NCBI GenBank assembly: GCA_039808325.1
Contig: JBDHSU010000004.1
Span: 13,550-77,549, forward strand
Direction: 5' to 3'
Origin: JAFKKS01 sp039808325
GTDB taxonomy: Bacteria > Pseudomonadota > Alphaproteobacteria > Rhizobiales > Xanthobacteraceae
Length of the DNA: 64,000 nt
Shown: piece after piece, positions 1 to 11,294 of the stretch
Numbering within the stretch: the stretch's first letter is position 1
Layout of the letters: each line of letters opens with the position of its first letter
Position numbers and translations under genes: made by a program
The notes under the pieces: model-generated
The model's database searches: none
What the model saw: only the letters and a program-made list of their open reading frames with translations
Told to the model about the DNA's origin: nothing

Positions 1-2
1 GG

Positions 3-2519
3 CTGGCGCTGCGCGAGATGCGCGCGGGGCTGCGCGGCTTCCTCGTCTTCATCGCCTGCATCGCGCTCGGCGTCATGGCGATCGCCGGCGTCGGCTCGCT
101 GGCCCGCAGCCTCTCGGAAGGGCTCGCGCATGAGGGGCGCAGCATTCTCGGCGGCGACCTCGCCTTCTCGCTGATCCAGCGCGAAGCAACGGCGCACGAG
201 CGCGCCTTCATGCGGAGCCGTGGCGCGCTCTCGGCCGTGGCGACCATGCGGGCGATGGTGCGCACATCCGACGCCCGCTCGGCGCTGGTCGAGCTCAAAG
301 CCGTCGACGACGCCTACCCCCTCTACGGTCAAGTCTCGCTGCAGCCCGCCGGCGACCTGCATCGCGCGCTCGCGGCCGGCGGCAACGTCTTCGGCGCCGT
401 CGCCGATCCGGCGCTGCTCGAAAGACTCAACCTCGCCGTCGGCGCGCACGTCGCCCTCGGCGCGGCAACGCTGGAAATCCGGGCGTCGCTGCGAGACGAG
501 CCTGACCGGCTCGCGGGCGGGATCGGCTTCGGCCCCCGGCTGATCGTCAGCGACGCCGCGCTGCGCGCGAGCGGCCTGGTGCAGCCCGGCAGCCTGGTGC
601 GCTGGCTCTATCGCCTGCGCCTGCCGGCGAACGCCGCGGACGACGGCGCCATCGAATCGCTGACCAAAGAAGCGAATGCGAAATTCCCGCAAGCCGGCTG
701 GGACATCCGGTCGCGCAAGAACGCATCGCCGCAACTCGAGCGCAACATCGAGCGCTTCTCGCAATTTCTCACCCTGGTCGGCCTCACCGCGCTGCTCGTC
801 GGCGGCGTCGGCGTCGCCAACGCGGTGAAAAGCTATCTTGAGCGCCGGCGTGAATCGATCGCGACGATGAAGGCGCTTGGCGCGACAGGCGGGCGCATCT
901 TCGCGATCTATCTGACGCAAGTGCTGATGCTGGCCGGCATCGGTACGGCGATCGGGCTCGCGGCCGGCATCGCCCTGCCCTTCCTCGTCACTGCGCTGTT
1001 CGGAGCGGTCATCCCGCTGCCGATCGCACCGACGATCCATCCGGCGGAACTGGCGCTCGCAGCCGTCTACGGAATCGCGACCTCGCTCGCCTTCGCGCTC
1101 TGGCCGCTCGGCCGCGCGCATGACGTGCCGGTATCGGCGCTGTATCGCGAGGTGGTCGCGACCGACATCGGCGCGCCGCGGCTGCGTTATGTCGGAGCCA
1201 CGGCTGTCGTCATCCTTGCGCTCTCCGGCATCGCCGTCCTTCTCGCCTATGATCAGCGCATCGCGCTCATCTTCATCGGTTCGGCAGCGCTGACCTTCGT
1301 CGCGCTGCGCGCGATCGCCGCACTGCTGATGGCGCTTGCGCGAAGGTTGCCGCGGCCGCGTTCGACCGCGCTGCGCCTGGCCGTCACCAATATCCATCGC
1401 CCCGGCGCGCTGACGCCGACCGTCGTTCTCTCCCTCGGGCTCGGATTGACCCTGCTGGTGACGGTGACCCTCGTCGACGGGAACCTGCGACGGCAATTCG
1501 AGGCCGCGTTGCCGGAGCGTGCGCCGGCGTTTTACTTCCTCGACATTCCGCAGGCCGACACCGGTCGTTTCGACGCCTTCATCGCGAACGCCGCTCCGGG
1601 AGCCCAACTCGAGCGCGTGCCGATGCTGCGCGGACGCATCGTGTCGGTGAAAGGCGTTCCCGCGGAGAAGCTTTCGCCGTCGGCGCAGACGGCCTGGGCC
1701 CTGCATGGCGACCGCGGCATCACCACCGCCGCGCAGGTGCCCGACGGCTCGCGCATCGTCGCCGGCGCCTGGTGGCCGGCCGACTATGACGGCCCCCCGA
1801 AGGTGTCGATGGAGAAGCGTATCGCCGAGGGGCTCGGCCTCGCCGTCGGCGATACGATCGTCGTCAACGTGCTCGGGCGCAACATCGCCGCCGAGGTCGC
1901 CAATCTGCGCACCGTCGACTGGCAATCGCTCGGAATCAATTTCGTCCTCGTTTATTCGCCCAACGCCTTCCGGGGCGCGCCGCAGACCTCCATTGCAACC
2001 CTGACATACCGTGACGGCGGGGATGCCGCCCGCGAGACCGAGCTGGTGCGTTCGCTGGCCACCGCGTTCCCCAGCGTCACCGCCATCCGCGTCAAGGAGG
2101 CGCTCGACACCTTCGGCGCGCTGGTCGCCAACCTGGTGATGGCGGTGCGCGGCGCGAGCCTGATCTGCATCCTCGCGGCGATTCTGGTCCTGGGCGGAGC
2201 ATTGGCCGCAAGCCATCGCCACCGGGTCTACGACGCCGTGATTCTCAAGACGCTGGGGGCCACGCGCGGGCGACTGCTTGCCGCCTATGCCCTTGAATAT
2301 CTGGCGCTCGGCGGGGCGACCGCCGTCTTCGGGGTTGTCGCCGGATCGCTCGCGGCATGGTTCGTCGTCGCCGAGGTGATGAACCTGCCATTCGTATGGT
2401 TACCGCTTCCCGCGCTCGCCGCGGCGCTGTCCGCCCTGGCCATCACCGTCGGATTCGGGCTGGCCGGAACCTTCTCGGCGCTGCGGCAAAAACCGGCGGC
2501 AATCCTGCGAAATCTTTGA
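3..2519 (+). CDS. FtsX-like ABC transporter permease (YbbP family), 5' end outside window
   Basis: Inner-membrane permease of an ABC exporter of the YbbP/FtsX-MacB type, a family linked to lipid or lysophospholipase-related export. The frame stays open to the window edge, with residues LALRE before the first ATG at 18, as in family members, so a few N-terminal residues are missing. One membrane helix lies near the N terminus, then a large periplasmic region. FtsX-like four-helix domains sit around residues 250-365 and at the C terminus (about 715-833), with further helices at about 395-445. The C terminus LRQKPAAILRNL is typical of the family. The partner ATPase would lie upstream of the window. 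A hairpin plus T-tract follows the stop. The substrate cannot be told from sequence. Confidence 0.9.
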   Translation: MALREMRAGLRGFLVFIACIALGVMAIAGVGSLARSLSEGLAHEGRSILGGDLAFSLIQREATAHERAFMRSRGALSAVATMRAMVRTSDARSALVELKAVDDAYPLYGQVSLQPAGDLHRALAAGGNVFGAVADPALLERLNLAVGAHVALGAATLEIRASLRDEPDRLAGGIGFGPRLIVSDAALRASGLVQPGSLVRWLYRLRLPANAADDGAIESLTKEANAKFPQAGWDIRSRKNASPQLERNIERFSQFLTLVGLTALLVGGVGVANAVKSYLERRRESIATMKALGATGGRIFAIYLTQVLMLAGIGTAIGLAAGIALPFLVTALFGAVIPLPIAPTIHPAELALAAVYGIATSLAFALWPLGRAHDVPVSALYREVVATDIGAPRLRYVGATAVVILALSGIAVLLAYDQRIALIFIGSAALTFVALRAIAALLMALARRLPRPRSTALRLAVTNIHRPGALTPTVVLSLGLGLTLLVTVTLVDGNLRRQFEAALPERAPAFYFLDIPQADTGRFDAFIANAAPGAQLERVPMLRGRIVSVKGVPAEKLSPSAQTAWALHGDRGITTAAQVPDGSRIVAGAWWPADYDGPPKVSMEKRIAEGLGLAVGDTIVVNVLGRNIAAEVANLRTVDWQSLGINFVLVYSPNAFRGAPQTSIATLTYRDGGDAARETELVRSLATAFPSVTAIRVKEALDTFGALVANLVMAVRGASLICILAAILVLGGALAASHRHRVYDAVILKTLGATRGRLLAAYALEYLALGGATAVFGVVAGSLAAWFVVAEVMNLPFVWLPLPALAAALSALAITVGFGLAGTFSALRQKPAAILRNL

Positions 2520-2532
2520 TCTCTTTGCGACA

Positions 2533-2566
2533 AACCGCCGCGCGGCGGTTGGGGGTCTTCTTTTTT
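2533..2566 (+). terminator. Rho-independent terminator after the FtsX-like permease
   Basis: A perfect 18-nt palindrome (AACCGCCG/CGGCGGTT) at 2533-2550 is followed by GGGGGTCTTC and a run of six T at 2561-2566. It starts 14 nt after the permease stop codon. The five G between stem and T-tract make it slightly atypical. Confidence 0.7.
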
Positions 2567-2694
2567 GGCTCAGGATAATGATCTTGAGCGCAAGGGCTCA
2601 CTTGCCCATAGTGTCGTGCCCGCGCGTGGATCACCCGCGCTGGTTTCTCGGCGGCGGGCCAGAATCCTGTAAGGGAAACATAGGGGTTTCGACG

Positions 2695-3510
2695 ATGTCG
2701 GATTTCAATCGTAATGCCACCGCTGAGAAGTGGGGACGGCCGCTTTCCCGCGCCGAATCCACTGTCATCGACGCTGGCCTGCGCGCCTACATGCTGCGCG
2801 TTTACAACTACATGGTGCTCGGCCTCGCCATCACCGGCTTCGCCGCGCTCGGCGTCTACATGCTGTCGGTGACGAGCAATCCGGCAAGCGCGGTCAGCGG
2901 CGCGACCGGTGGCGCCCTGGCGCTGCGCAACGGCGTGTACCTCACTCCGATCGGCTACGGCCTGTTTGTCAGCCCGCTCAAGTGGGTGGTGATTCTGGCC
3001 CCGCTCGGCCTCGTCTTCTTCCTCGGGGCGAAGATGCAGAGCATGCGTCCGGCGACGGCGCAGATCACCTTCGCCATCTTCGCGGCGCTGATCGGCCTGT
3101 CGCTGAGCTCGATCTTCCTGGTGTACACGCACACCTCGATCGTGCGCGTGTTCTTCATCACGGCGGCCTCGTTCGGCGCGCTGAGCCTGTGGGGCTACAC
3201 CACGCAGCGCAATCTTTCCGGCATGGGCTCGTTCCTGATCATGGGCCTGTTCGGCGTGATCATCGCCTCGCTGGTCAACCTGTTCCTGGCCAGCAGCGCG
3301 CTGCAGTTCGCAGTGTCGGTCATCGGCGTCCTGGTCTTCGCCGGCCTGACCGCCTGGGACACGCAGCGCCTGAAGAGCGAATATCTCTACGGCACGATGG
3401 AAGGCGAAGTGCTGGAGAAATCCGCGATCATGGGCGCGCTGTCGCTCTACCTGAACTTCATCAACCTGTTCACGATGCTCCTGCAACTCTTGGGACAGCG
3501 CGACCAGTAA
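2695..3510 (+). CDS. Bax inhibitor-1/YccA family membrane protein
   Basis: Integral membrane protein of the Bax-inhibitor-1 (YccA/TMBIM) superfamily, 271 residues with about seven hydrophobic segments from residue 38 on. Family members are implicated in membrane-protein quality control (E. coli YccA with FtsH) or calcium/proton leak; the role here is not shown by sequence. The family landmark with a conserved Asp near the last helices (GLTAWDTQRLK) is present. I chose ATG 2695 (MSDFNRN) over an upstream in-frame ATG at 2578, because the homologous region starts there and a purine-rich stretch precedes it. It is a single gene with a strong terminator 30 nt downstream. Confidence 0.93.
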   Translation: MSDFNRNATAEKWGRPLSRAESTVIDAGLRAYMLRVYNYMVLGLAITGFAALGVYMLSVTSNPASAVSGATGGALALRNGVYLTPIGYGLFVSPLKWVVILAPLGLVFFLGAKMQSMRPATAQITFAIFAALIGLSLSSIFLVYTHTSIVRVFFITAASFGALSLWGYTTQRNLSGMGSFLIMGLFGVIIASLVNLFLASSALQFAVSVIGVLVFAGLTAWDTQRLKSEYLYGTMEGEVLEKSAIMGALSLYLNFINLFTMLLQLLGQRDQ

Positions 3511-3540
3511 AGGTTCCGGCCTCCCCTTCGAACCAAAACC

Positions 3541-3572
3541 AAGGCCCCGGCGCGCCGGGGCCTTTTCTTTTT
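3541..3572 (+). terminator. Strong rho-independent terminator
   Basis: A 24-nt perfect palindrome of AAGGCCCCGGCG and its complement (3541-3564) runs into CTTTTT. It lies 30 nt after the Bax-inhibitor-1 stop codon. Confidence 0.93.
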
Positions 3573-3626
3573 GGCCGGGTGGCCGGAGAATACGGCGCCG
3601 GGAATTCAGATCGGGTCGCCTCGCCG

Positions 3627-4151
3627 ATGAGTTCCATCTCCATCCGCCCCGCGGAACGCGCCGACATCCCCGCCATCACGCATATCTATGCCCATGCCGT
3701 CCGGCACGGCACCGCGTCGTTTGAACTCGAGCCTCCGACGGAGGAAGAGATGGCCCGGCGCCGGCAGACGCTGCGCGACGGGAATTTCCCCTATTTCGTG
3801 GCCGAAACCGGCGGCGCGCTTGTCGGCTACGCCTATGCCGGCGCCTATCGCGCGCGGCCCGCGTATCGCTTCAGCGTCGAAAATTCGGTTTACGTCGCGC
3901 CCGATATGCAAGGCCGTGGTGTCGGCCGCACGCTTCTGGAAGCGTTGATCGTCGCCTCCGAAAGCCGCGGCTTCCGTCAGATGATCGCGGTGATCGGCGA
4001 TTCGGCGAACGCGCCCTCGATCGCGCTGCATCGCGCGCTCGGGTTCCGCATGATCGGAACGATCGAATCGGTCGGCTTCAAGTTCGGACGCTGGCTCGAC
4101 ACCGTCCTGATGCAGCGCGCACTGGGGCCGGACGGTGGTTCCGCGCCTTAG
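3627..4151 (+). CDS. GNAT family N-acetyltransferase (phosphinothricin acetyltransferase-like)
   Basis: Cytoplasmic acetyl-CoA-dependent N-acetyltransferase, 174 residues, the usual size for the PAT/Bar/YncA subfamily. It opens with IRPAERADIPAITHIYAHAV, and the acetyl-CoA motif A is visible as QGRGVGRTLLEALI at about residues 96-109. The substrate may be an amino-acid analogue such as methionine sulfone or sulfoximine, but sequence alone does not decide this. The frame is open far upstream, but ATG 3627 is where homology begins. No clear Shine-Dalgarno precedes it. It is convergent with the DUF2794 gene. Confidence 0.9.
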   Translation: MSSISIRPAERADIPAITHIYAHAVRHGTASFELEPPTEEEMARRRQTLRDGNFPYFVAETGGALVGYAYAGAYRARPAYRFSVENSVYVAPDMQGRGVGRTLLEALIVASESRGFRQMIAVIGDSANAPSIALHRALGFRMIGTIESVGFKFGRWLDTVLMQRALGPDGGSAP

Positions 4152-4256
4152 CGGCAGTCATTCCGGGGCACGCCGGCAGACGCAAAATCTTTATCCCGGC
4201 TGCTGTGGAGAGGCTCCGGACTTGCCGCCGTGCGGCAATCCGCAACGACAGGCCTT

Positions 4257-4637
4257 TCAGTTCGCCACCAGCCGCAGCGACTTGTCGAGCACGCGCAGGA
4301 CGCGGTCGAGTTCGTGGCCGCGCTTCATAATCAGTCCGGTGACCGAGATGACGCTGTAGGCGCCCTGTTTGCGCGCCAGCTTCGGGTCCTTCTCGATGCG
4401 GTAGATCGGCATTTCCGAGGAACGGCGGAAGATCGAGAACACGGCGCGGTCTTTGAGGAAATCGATGGCATAGTCGCGCCACTCCCCGGCGGCGACCATG
4501 CGTCCATAGAGATTCAGGATGCGATCGAGCTCGTACCGGCTGAATGTGACTTGGTCGCGGGGAACGGCGGAGTAGGAACTCAGGGGGCCGCTCCCCTTGA
4601 ACTCGCTCGGATCACTGTCGCCGGACGGACTGCTCAT
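4257..4637 (-). CDS. DUF2794 domain-containing protein
   Basis: Small (126 residues) soluble protein of the alphaproteobacterial DUF2794 family; no function is known to me. The conserved core includes VTFSRYELDRILNLYGRMVA, RDYAIDFLKDRAVFSIFRR and PIYRIEKDPKL. The start at 4637 (MSSPSG) is set by a good GAGGAGG Shine-Dalgarno 6 nt upstream; in-frame ATGs further upstream lack one. It diverges from the probable small RNA at 4800-4949, so the two may share a promoter region. Confidence 0.88.
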   Translation of the reverse strand: MSSPSGDSDPSEFKGSGPLSSYSAVPRDQVTFSRYELDRILNLYGRMVAAGEWRDYAIDFLKDRAVFSIFRRSSEMPIYRIEKDPKLARKQGAYSVISVTGLIMKRGHELDRVLRVLDKSLRLVAN

Positions 4638-4799
4638 GCCGCGCCTCCTCACATCGAACGCCATGATCGCCCCCGCATGCGGGGGCCGCAAGAGGGAACC
4701 CGGTTGCCGCGCGCTCGCCCCTCGAAAACGGTCATTTTCCCTCACGGATTCGTTAGGAAAATCATATTGCTGCCTGATTTCGGCCCAGCGCGCGCCGTG

Positions 4800-4949
4800 G
4801 TGGGCTGCGATACATGGATACTCAGGGCCCGGCCTTTCGAGCACCGGATTCCTCAGCCCCCCAAGCCCCCCGGGGTTCGGATGGGTCGGGCCCGCAGCCT
4901 GCGTCAGTCTTGCAACGCAGGCAGGGCCGACGATGTCGGCCCTTTTTTT
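4800..4949 (+). ncRNA. Probable orphan small RNA with C-rich loop and intrinsic terminator
   Basis: No plus-strand gene ends here, yet a textbook terminator does: GGGCCGAC/GTCGGCCC with a 3-nt loop at 4924-4942 and seven T at 4943-4949. Upstream, paired segments build a rod-like fold. GGCTGCG (4803-4809) pairs with 4893-4899. GGGCCCG (4825-4831) pairs with 4887-4893. CCGGATTCC (4844-4852) pairs with GGGGTTCGG (4872-4880), enclosing a 19-nt loop with two six-C runs. A further hairpin (GCCTGCGT/ACGCAGGC, 4897-4922) competes with the outer stem. The 5' end is a guess. It could be a 6S-like RNA or a trans-acting sRNA; I cannot assign a family. Confidence 0.6.
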
Positions 4950-4965
4950 ATGCCTGATCCACTGA

Positions 4966-5011
4966 GAGCATGGTCTCGAAAAGCGGAAACCGGCTTTCGG
5001 AAAAGATCATG
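4966..5011 (+). repeat. Short copy of palindromic repeat family A
   Basis: Contains AAAAGCGGAAACCGG followed by CTTTCGGAAAAGATCATG, the core hairpin of the longer family A copies at 21671-21786, 33886-34010 and 40159-40283. It lies between the sRNA terminator and the DUF1223 gene end. Confidence 0.75.
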
Positions 5012-5093
5012 GCGGTCCCGCCTTCGCTGGGCGAGGGTGAGAGGCGTCGTCCCTGCCGGGGCGCACGCGTCCTGCGATTTTCCTGCGAAGAAA

Positions 5094-5852
5094 TTACTGG
5101 CCCGAGAGCGCGACGGTCTGCAGCGGCGCGATGGCGGCACCGAGCATCGGCCCGGGGCCCTTCGCCGCGCTCCCTTGCACCAGGACCGCGACGGCGTCGA
5201 TTTGATCGCCCTGGACGTCGCTGCGCGGAACGTTCCATGTCTTGGAGGCACCGTACCACTCGCCGAGCTTGATCCATCGCCGCACGACGTTGTGATACGT
5301 AAAGGTATGGCCTCGGTTCTCGCCACGACCGATCGTCACCTTGATCGCTCTGGCGATGCCGCAGAGCCAGACCTCCCCGGTGGCCGCGCCGACATGCTGC
5401 GACACCGCGACGTCAAATCCGCTGCCGTTCGAGGTCACCGCGACCGCGACCGGCAAACGCTTGCCGTGTTGCGTATTGGCGATCGCCGCCTCGATCGCGC
5501 TGCGATCGCTGCCGAGCGCCTGCGCGCTGCCATTGACGACAACCTGCGGCGTGTACACCTGCCGGTCGCCGCGCACGGCCGAATAGTTGCGCTGGCGCGC
5601 GGTATGACGCGGCCGCGCCAGCGTGTCGCGCCAGCCGAGATAATCCCAGTAGTCGATCGGAAGACTCAGCGCGACGACCGAGCCGTCGGCGGCCAGTTCG
5701 CCGATCAGCTTGTCGGCGGCCGGACAGGACGAGCAGCCCTGACTGGTGAAGAGTTCGATGACCGCGCGCGGCTGCGCGCGCGCGACAAACGAACCGCCCG
5801 CCAGCAACGCAACGACGACGCCGGCGGACAGCGCATAGCGTCTTCCCTGCAT
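5094..5852 (-). CDS. DUF1223 domain-containing secreted thioredoxin-fold protein
   Basis: 252-residue exported protein of the DUF1223 family, which has a thioredoxin-like fold. A signal peptide is evident (RRYALSAGVVVALLAGG...ARA, about residues 1-27), followed by AVIELFTSQGCSSCPAAD with a CSSC redox-type motif near residue 38. The start at 5852 (MQGRR) has GGAGG 6 nt upstream; an earlier in-frame ATG at 5906 does not. A 10-bp inverted repeat (AGATTTTCAC/GTGAAAATCT, 5897-5906 and 5924-5933) sits 45-81 nt before the start and could be an operator. A role in periplasmic thiol chemistry is inferred only from the fold and the cysteine pair. Confidence 0.88.
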   Translation of the reverse strand: MQGRRYALSAGVVVALLAGGSFVARAQPRAVIELFTSQGCSSCPAADKLIGELAADGSVVALSLPIDYWDYLGWRDTLARPRHTARQRNYSAVRGDRQVYTPQVVVNGSAQALGSDRSAIEAAIANTQHGKRLPVAVAVTSNGSGFDVAVSQHVGAATGEVWLCGIARAIKVTIGRGENRGHTFTYHNVVRRWIKLGEWYGASKTWNVPRSDVQGDQIDAVAVLVQGSAAKGPGPMLGAAIAPLQTVALSGQ

Positions 5853-5930
5853 GGCTTTCCTCCGGCGAGATACGCAGACCTCCGTCTTAAGCGCGGAGAT
5901 TTTCACTCACCACTCAATTTGCGGTGAAAA

Positions 5931-6064
5931 TCTAGAGCGGGACGGGAAAAGTGTGTAGCGGTTTTCCGCCCGCATCCCGCTCTAAGACTAGGAGAATCGA
6001 TCACCTTCATGATTTCGGATCGATACGATCCGAGGTCACCGTGATCCAGGCGGCGTTGCGCCGC
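5931..6064 (-). repeat. Composite palindromic repeat family B, copy 1
   Basis: Two joined palindromes: one bounded by AGAGCGGGA and TCCCGCTCT around CGGTTTTCCGCCCGC, and one built on GATCGATCAC / GATTTCGGATCG / CGATCCG. The same pair occurs in reverse orientation at 53670-53783. Both copies lie directly 3' of a gene (here acnA) in the gene's own direction. Confidence 0.8.
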
Positions 6065-6080
6065 CTAGATCGTGATACCG

Positions 6081-8786
<2,706 letters not shown>

Positions 8787-9016
8787 AATTGTCTGTTTCC
8801 ATCCGCCTTGGGGACGACGGCGCGAGGATTCGCGTCTGCCCGATTGGGCCGTGCCCAAGGGAGGTCCTTGGGCGTGTCGGGGCAACATGCCGGCTTATAA
8901 GGTCTTTTCCGGTAGTCTGCTATCGTTCTTGAGTGGAGCATGCATGCGCCCGCCGGCATCAAAGAGTGAATACTAATTCAACATTTTCCATCCCTTTCTC
9001 CCGCAGCGAAATCCCC

Positions 9017-9634
9017 ATGCGCCTATCAGCCTATAATTTGAGGTGCGTCCGCGGCGGTTGCCAGGTTTTTGACAATCTTCGCTTCGCGCTCGAGAGCGGC
9101 GAGGCCCTGGTCGTCACCGGGCCGAACGGCGCGGGCAAGTCATCCCTGCTGCGCCTCATCGGCGGGCTCGTGCGCATCGACGGCGGGACCCTGACGCTCG
9201 AGGGCGGCGACGCCGAGCGCAGCATCGGCGAACAGGCGCACTATCTCGGCCACCTCGATGCGCTGAAGCCGTCGCTCACGGCGCGCGAGAATCTGCTGTT
9301 CTGGGTGCAGTTCCTCGGCGGAGGCTCCCTCGACACGGCGGATGCCCTGGAACAGGTCGGGCTTGCCGGCCTCGCCGACCTGCCCGCCGGCTATCTTTCC
9401 GCCGGACAGCGCCGGCGCCTGTCCATCGCGCGGCTGCTGAGCGTGCCGCGGCCGATCTGGCTGCTCGACGAGCCGACCGCTCCGCTCGACGCGGCGGCCC
9501 GCGACGACGTCGCAGCGCTGATGCAGGCGCATCTTACGGGGGGCGGCATCGTCGTCGTCGCGACGCATGCGCCTCTCGGCCTCGTCGGCGCGCGGGAACT
9601 CCGCCTCGGCGCGGCGCGCGCGATCGCCGCATGA
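9017..9634 (+). CDS. ccmA: Heme exporter ATP-binding protein CcmA
   Basis: ATPase subunit of the CcmABCD complex of system I cytochrome c maturation. It drives release of holo-CcmE after heme loading. 205 residues. Walker A GPNGAGKS is at 35-42, the signature is LSAGQRRRLSIARL, and Walker B is WLLDEPTAPLD. ATG 9017 (MRLSAYNLRC) is the family start; upstream in-frame codons are not conserved. Its stop overlaps the ccmB ATG by 4 bp, indicating translational coupling. The 230-bp region shared with acnA must contain the promoter. Confidence 0.97.
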   Translation: MRLSAYNLRCVRGGCQVFDNLRFALESGEALVVTGPNGAGKSSLLRLIGGLVRIDGGTLTLEGGDAERSIGEQAHYLGHLDALKPSLTARENLLFWVQFLGGGSLDTADALEQVGLAGLADLPAGYLSAGQRRRLSIARLLSVPRPIWLLDEPTAPLDAAARDDVAALMQAHLTGGGIVVVATHAPLGLVGARELRLGAARAIAA

Positions 9635-10299
9635 GTGCCTTTACCGCCATGCTCGCCCGCGACGTGCGCCTTGCGACCCGCGCCGGCGGCGGCGCGCTCA
9701 TGGGCGTCCTCTTCTTCTTCATCGTGGTCACGCTGATGCCGTTCGCGCTCGGCCCCGATCTCGCGCTGCTGCAGCGCATCGGACCGGCCGTCCTGTGGCT
9801 CGGCGCGCTTCTCGCCAATCTGCTGGCGCTCGATCGCCTCCTGGCGGTCGATCACGAGGACGGTTCGCTCGACCTTATCCTCAACGCGCCGCTGCCGCTG
9901 GAGCTGACGCTGGTCGCGAAAGCCGCCGCCCATTGGCTGACGACGGGCGTACCGCTCGTCGTGGCGGCCCCCCTCCTCGGCTTGATGCTCAACCTCGAGC
10001 CCGCAAGCACCGCGGCCGTCGCGCTCACCTTGCTCGCAGGGACGCCGGCGCTCACTTGTATCGGCCTGATCGGCGCGGCGCTGCTCGTCGCCCTGCGCCG
10101 CGGTGGGCTACTGCTGCCGATCCTGATCCTGCCGCTGACGGTGCCGGTCCTCATCTTCGGCGTTTCCGCCTGCAACGCGGCGATCGTCGGGCCGATGCCG
10201 TTCGGCACCCCCTTCACGATCCTTTGCGCGCTGACGCTGGTGAGCCTGGTCGTCGGGCCTTTCGCCGCCGCGGCCGCGCTTCGCCATGCGATGGAATGA
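9631..10299 (+). CDS. ccmB: Heme exporter membrane protein CcmB
   Basis: Membrane subunit of CcmABCD, 222 residues with six predicted helices (first at about 20-45). Starts with family-typical features: an N-terminal ARDVRLATRAGGG and then FFFIVVTLMPFALGP. Its ATG overlaps the ccmA stop (ATGA). Partners CcmA and CcmC form the ABC-like complex that frees heme-bound CcmE. The 94-nt gap before ccmC holds no obvious terminator, so cotranscription is likely. Confidence 0.96.
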   Translation: MSAFTAMLARDVRLATRAGGGALMGVLFFFIVVTLMPFALGPDLALLQRIGPAVLWLGALLANLLALDRLLAVDHEDGSLDLILNAPLPLELTLVAKAAAHWLTTGVPLVVAAPLLGLMLNLEPASTAAVALTLLAGTPALTCIGLIGAALLVALRRGGLLLPILILPLTVPVLIFGVSACNAAIVGPMPFGTPFTILCALTLVSLVVGPFAAAAALRHAME

Positions 10300-10393
10300 C
10301 GCTCGCAAGCTGTTGAAGGGCGCGCGCTTACGCCCGATTGTGCCGGGAGGCCGGCGTGACTAAGACAACCGCCAAGGACACGACGCCGCAGCC

Positions 10394-11122
10394 ATGCCCC
10401 TCATCGACCTCGCCAACCCGTCGCGCTTTCTCGCGTTCGCCGAGCGCGCTTTGCCGTGGCTCGCGGCGCTGACCGCCGCCCTGCTCGCGATCGGGCTTTA
10501 CCTCGCGCTGTTCGTCGCGCCCGACGACTACCAGCAGGGCGCGACGGTGAAGATCATGTTCCTGCACGTCCCGTTCGCGTGGCTCTCGATGATGTGCTGG
10601 GGCCTGATGAGCGTCGCCGGGCTCGGCACCCTGGTGTGGCGGCATCCGCTGGCCGACGTGACGGCAAAAGCCGCCGCGCCGATCGGCGCCGCCTTCACCT
10701 TCCTCTGCCTGCTCACCGGCTCGCTGTGGGGCCGGCCGATGTGGGGCACTTACTGGGTGTGGGACGCGCGGCTCACCTCGGTCCTCGTTCTCTTCCTGAT
10801 GTATCTCGGCCTGCTCGCGCTCTGGCGCGCGGTCGACGATCCCTCGCGCGCGGCGCGGGCAGCGGCGATCCTGACGATCGTCGGCGCGATCAACATCCCG
10901 ATCATCAAGTTCTCGGTCGACTGGTGGAACACGCTGCATCAATCCGCGTCGGTATTGCGCCTCGGCGGCCCGGCGATCGACCCGACCATCCTGCGCCCCC
11001 TGCTGGTGATGGCGTTGGCGATGACGCTTCTGTTCGCCACGCTTTTGGTCGGCGCGATGCGCAACGAGATCCTGCGCCGCCGCGTGCGCGCATTGCGTCT
11101 GATGCAGGCACGGGCGGCGTAA
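10394..11122 (+). CDS. ccmC: Heme-handling protein CcmC
   Basis: Six-helix inner-membrane protein that presents heme to CcmE, 242 residues. The tryptophan-rich heme-handling motif is visible as WGRPMWGTYWVWDARLTS, and the flanking conserved histidines occur in FLHVPFAW and NTLHQ. Start ATG 10394 (MPLIDLANPSRF) follows a 94-nt intergenic stretch. ccmD begins one nucleotide after the stop. ccmE, ccmF and ccmH are not in this window. Confidence 0.97.
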   Translation: MPLIDLANPSRFLAFAERALPWLAALTAALLAIGLYLALFVAPDDYQQGATVKIMFLHVPFAWLSMMCWGLMSVAGLGTLVWRHPLADVTAKAAAPIGAAFTFLCLLTGSLWGRPMWGTYWVWDARLTSVLVLFLMYLGLLALWRAVDDPSRAARAAAILTIVGAINIPIIKFSVDWWNTLHQSASVLRLGGPAIDPTILRPLLVMALAMTLLFATLLVGAMRNEILRRRVRALRLMQARAA

Positions 11123-11123
11123 C

Positions 11124-11294
11124 GTGAATCTCGGGAACCACGCGGGCTTCATCATCGCGGCTTACGCGGCGGCGTTCGCCGTCGTCGTCGCGCTCGTCGC
11201 ATGGGTCGTCGCCGACTATCGCGCGCAGCGCCGCGTCCTCGCCGACCTCGAACGCCAAGGCGTCACGCGCCGCTCGGGAGCGAACGCACCGTGA
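11124..11294 (+). CDS. ccmD: Heme exporter protein CcmD
   Basis: 56-residue protein beginning with GTG (VNLGNHAGFIIAAYAAAF), one transmembrane helix at about residues 8-32, then a basic tail YRAQRRVLADLERQGVTRR. This size, topology and tail are diagnostic for CcmD, the small stabilising subunit between CcmABC and CcmE. It starts 2 nt after the ccmC stop and overlaps the ccmG GTG start by 4 bp, so the position supports the call. Confidence 0.93.
   Translation: MNLGNHAGFIIAAYAAAFAVVVALVAWVVADYRAQRRVLADLERQGVTRRSGANAP

Noticed and set aside
4844..4900. Part of a tRNA or tmRNA (GGGGTTCGG looks like a T-loop)
   Set aside because: No acceptor stem, anticodon arm or CCA fits; the segment pairs better in the sRNA rod.
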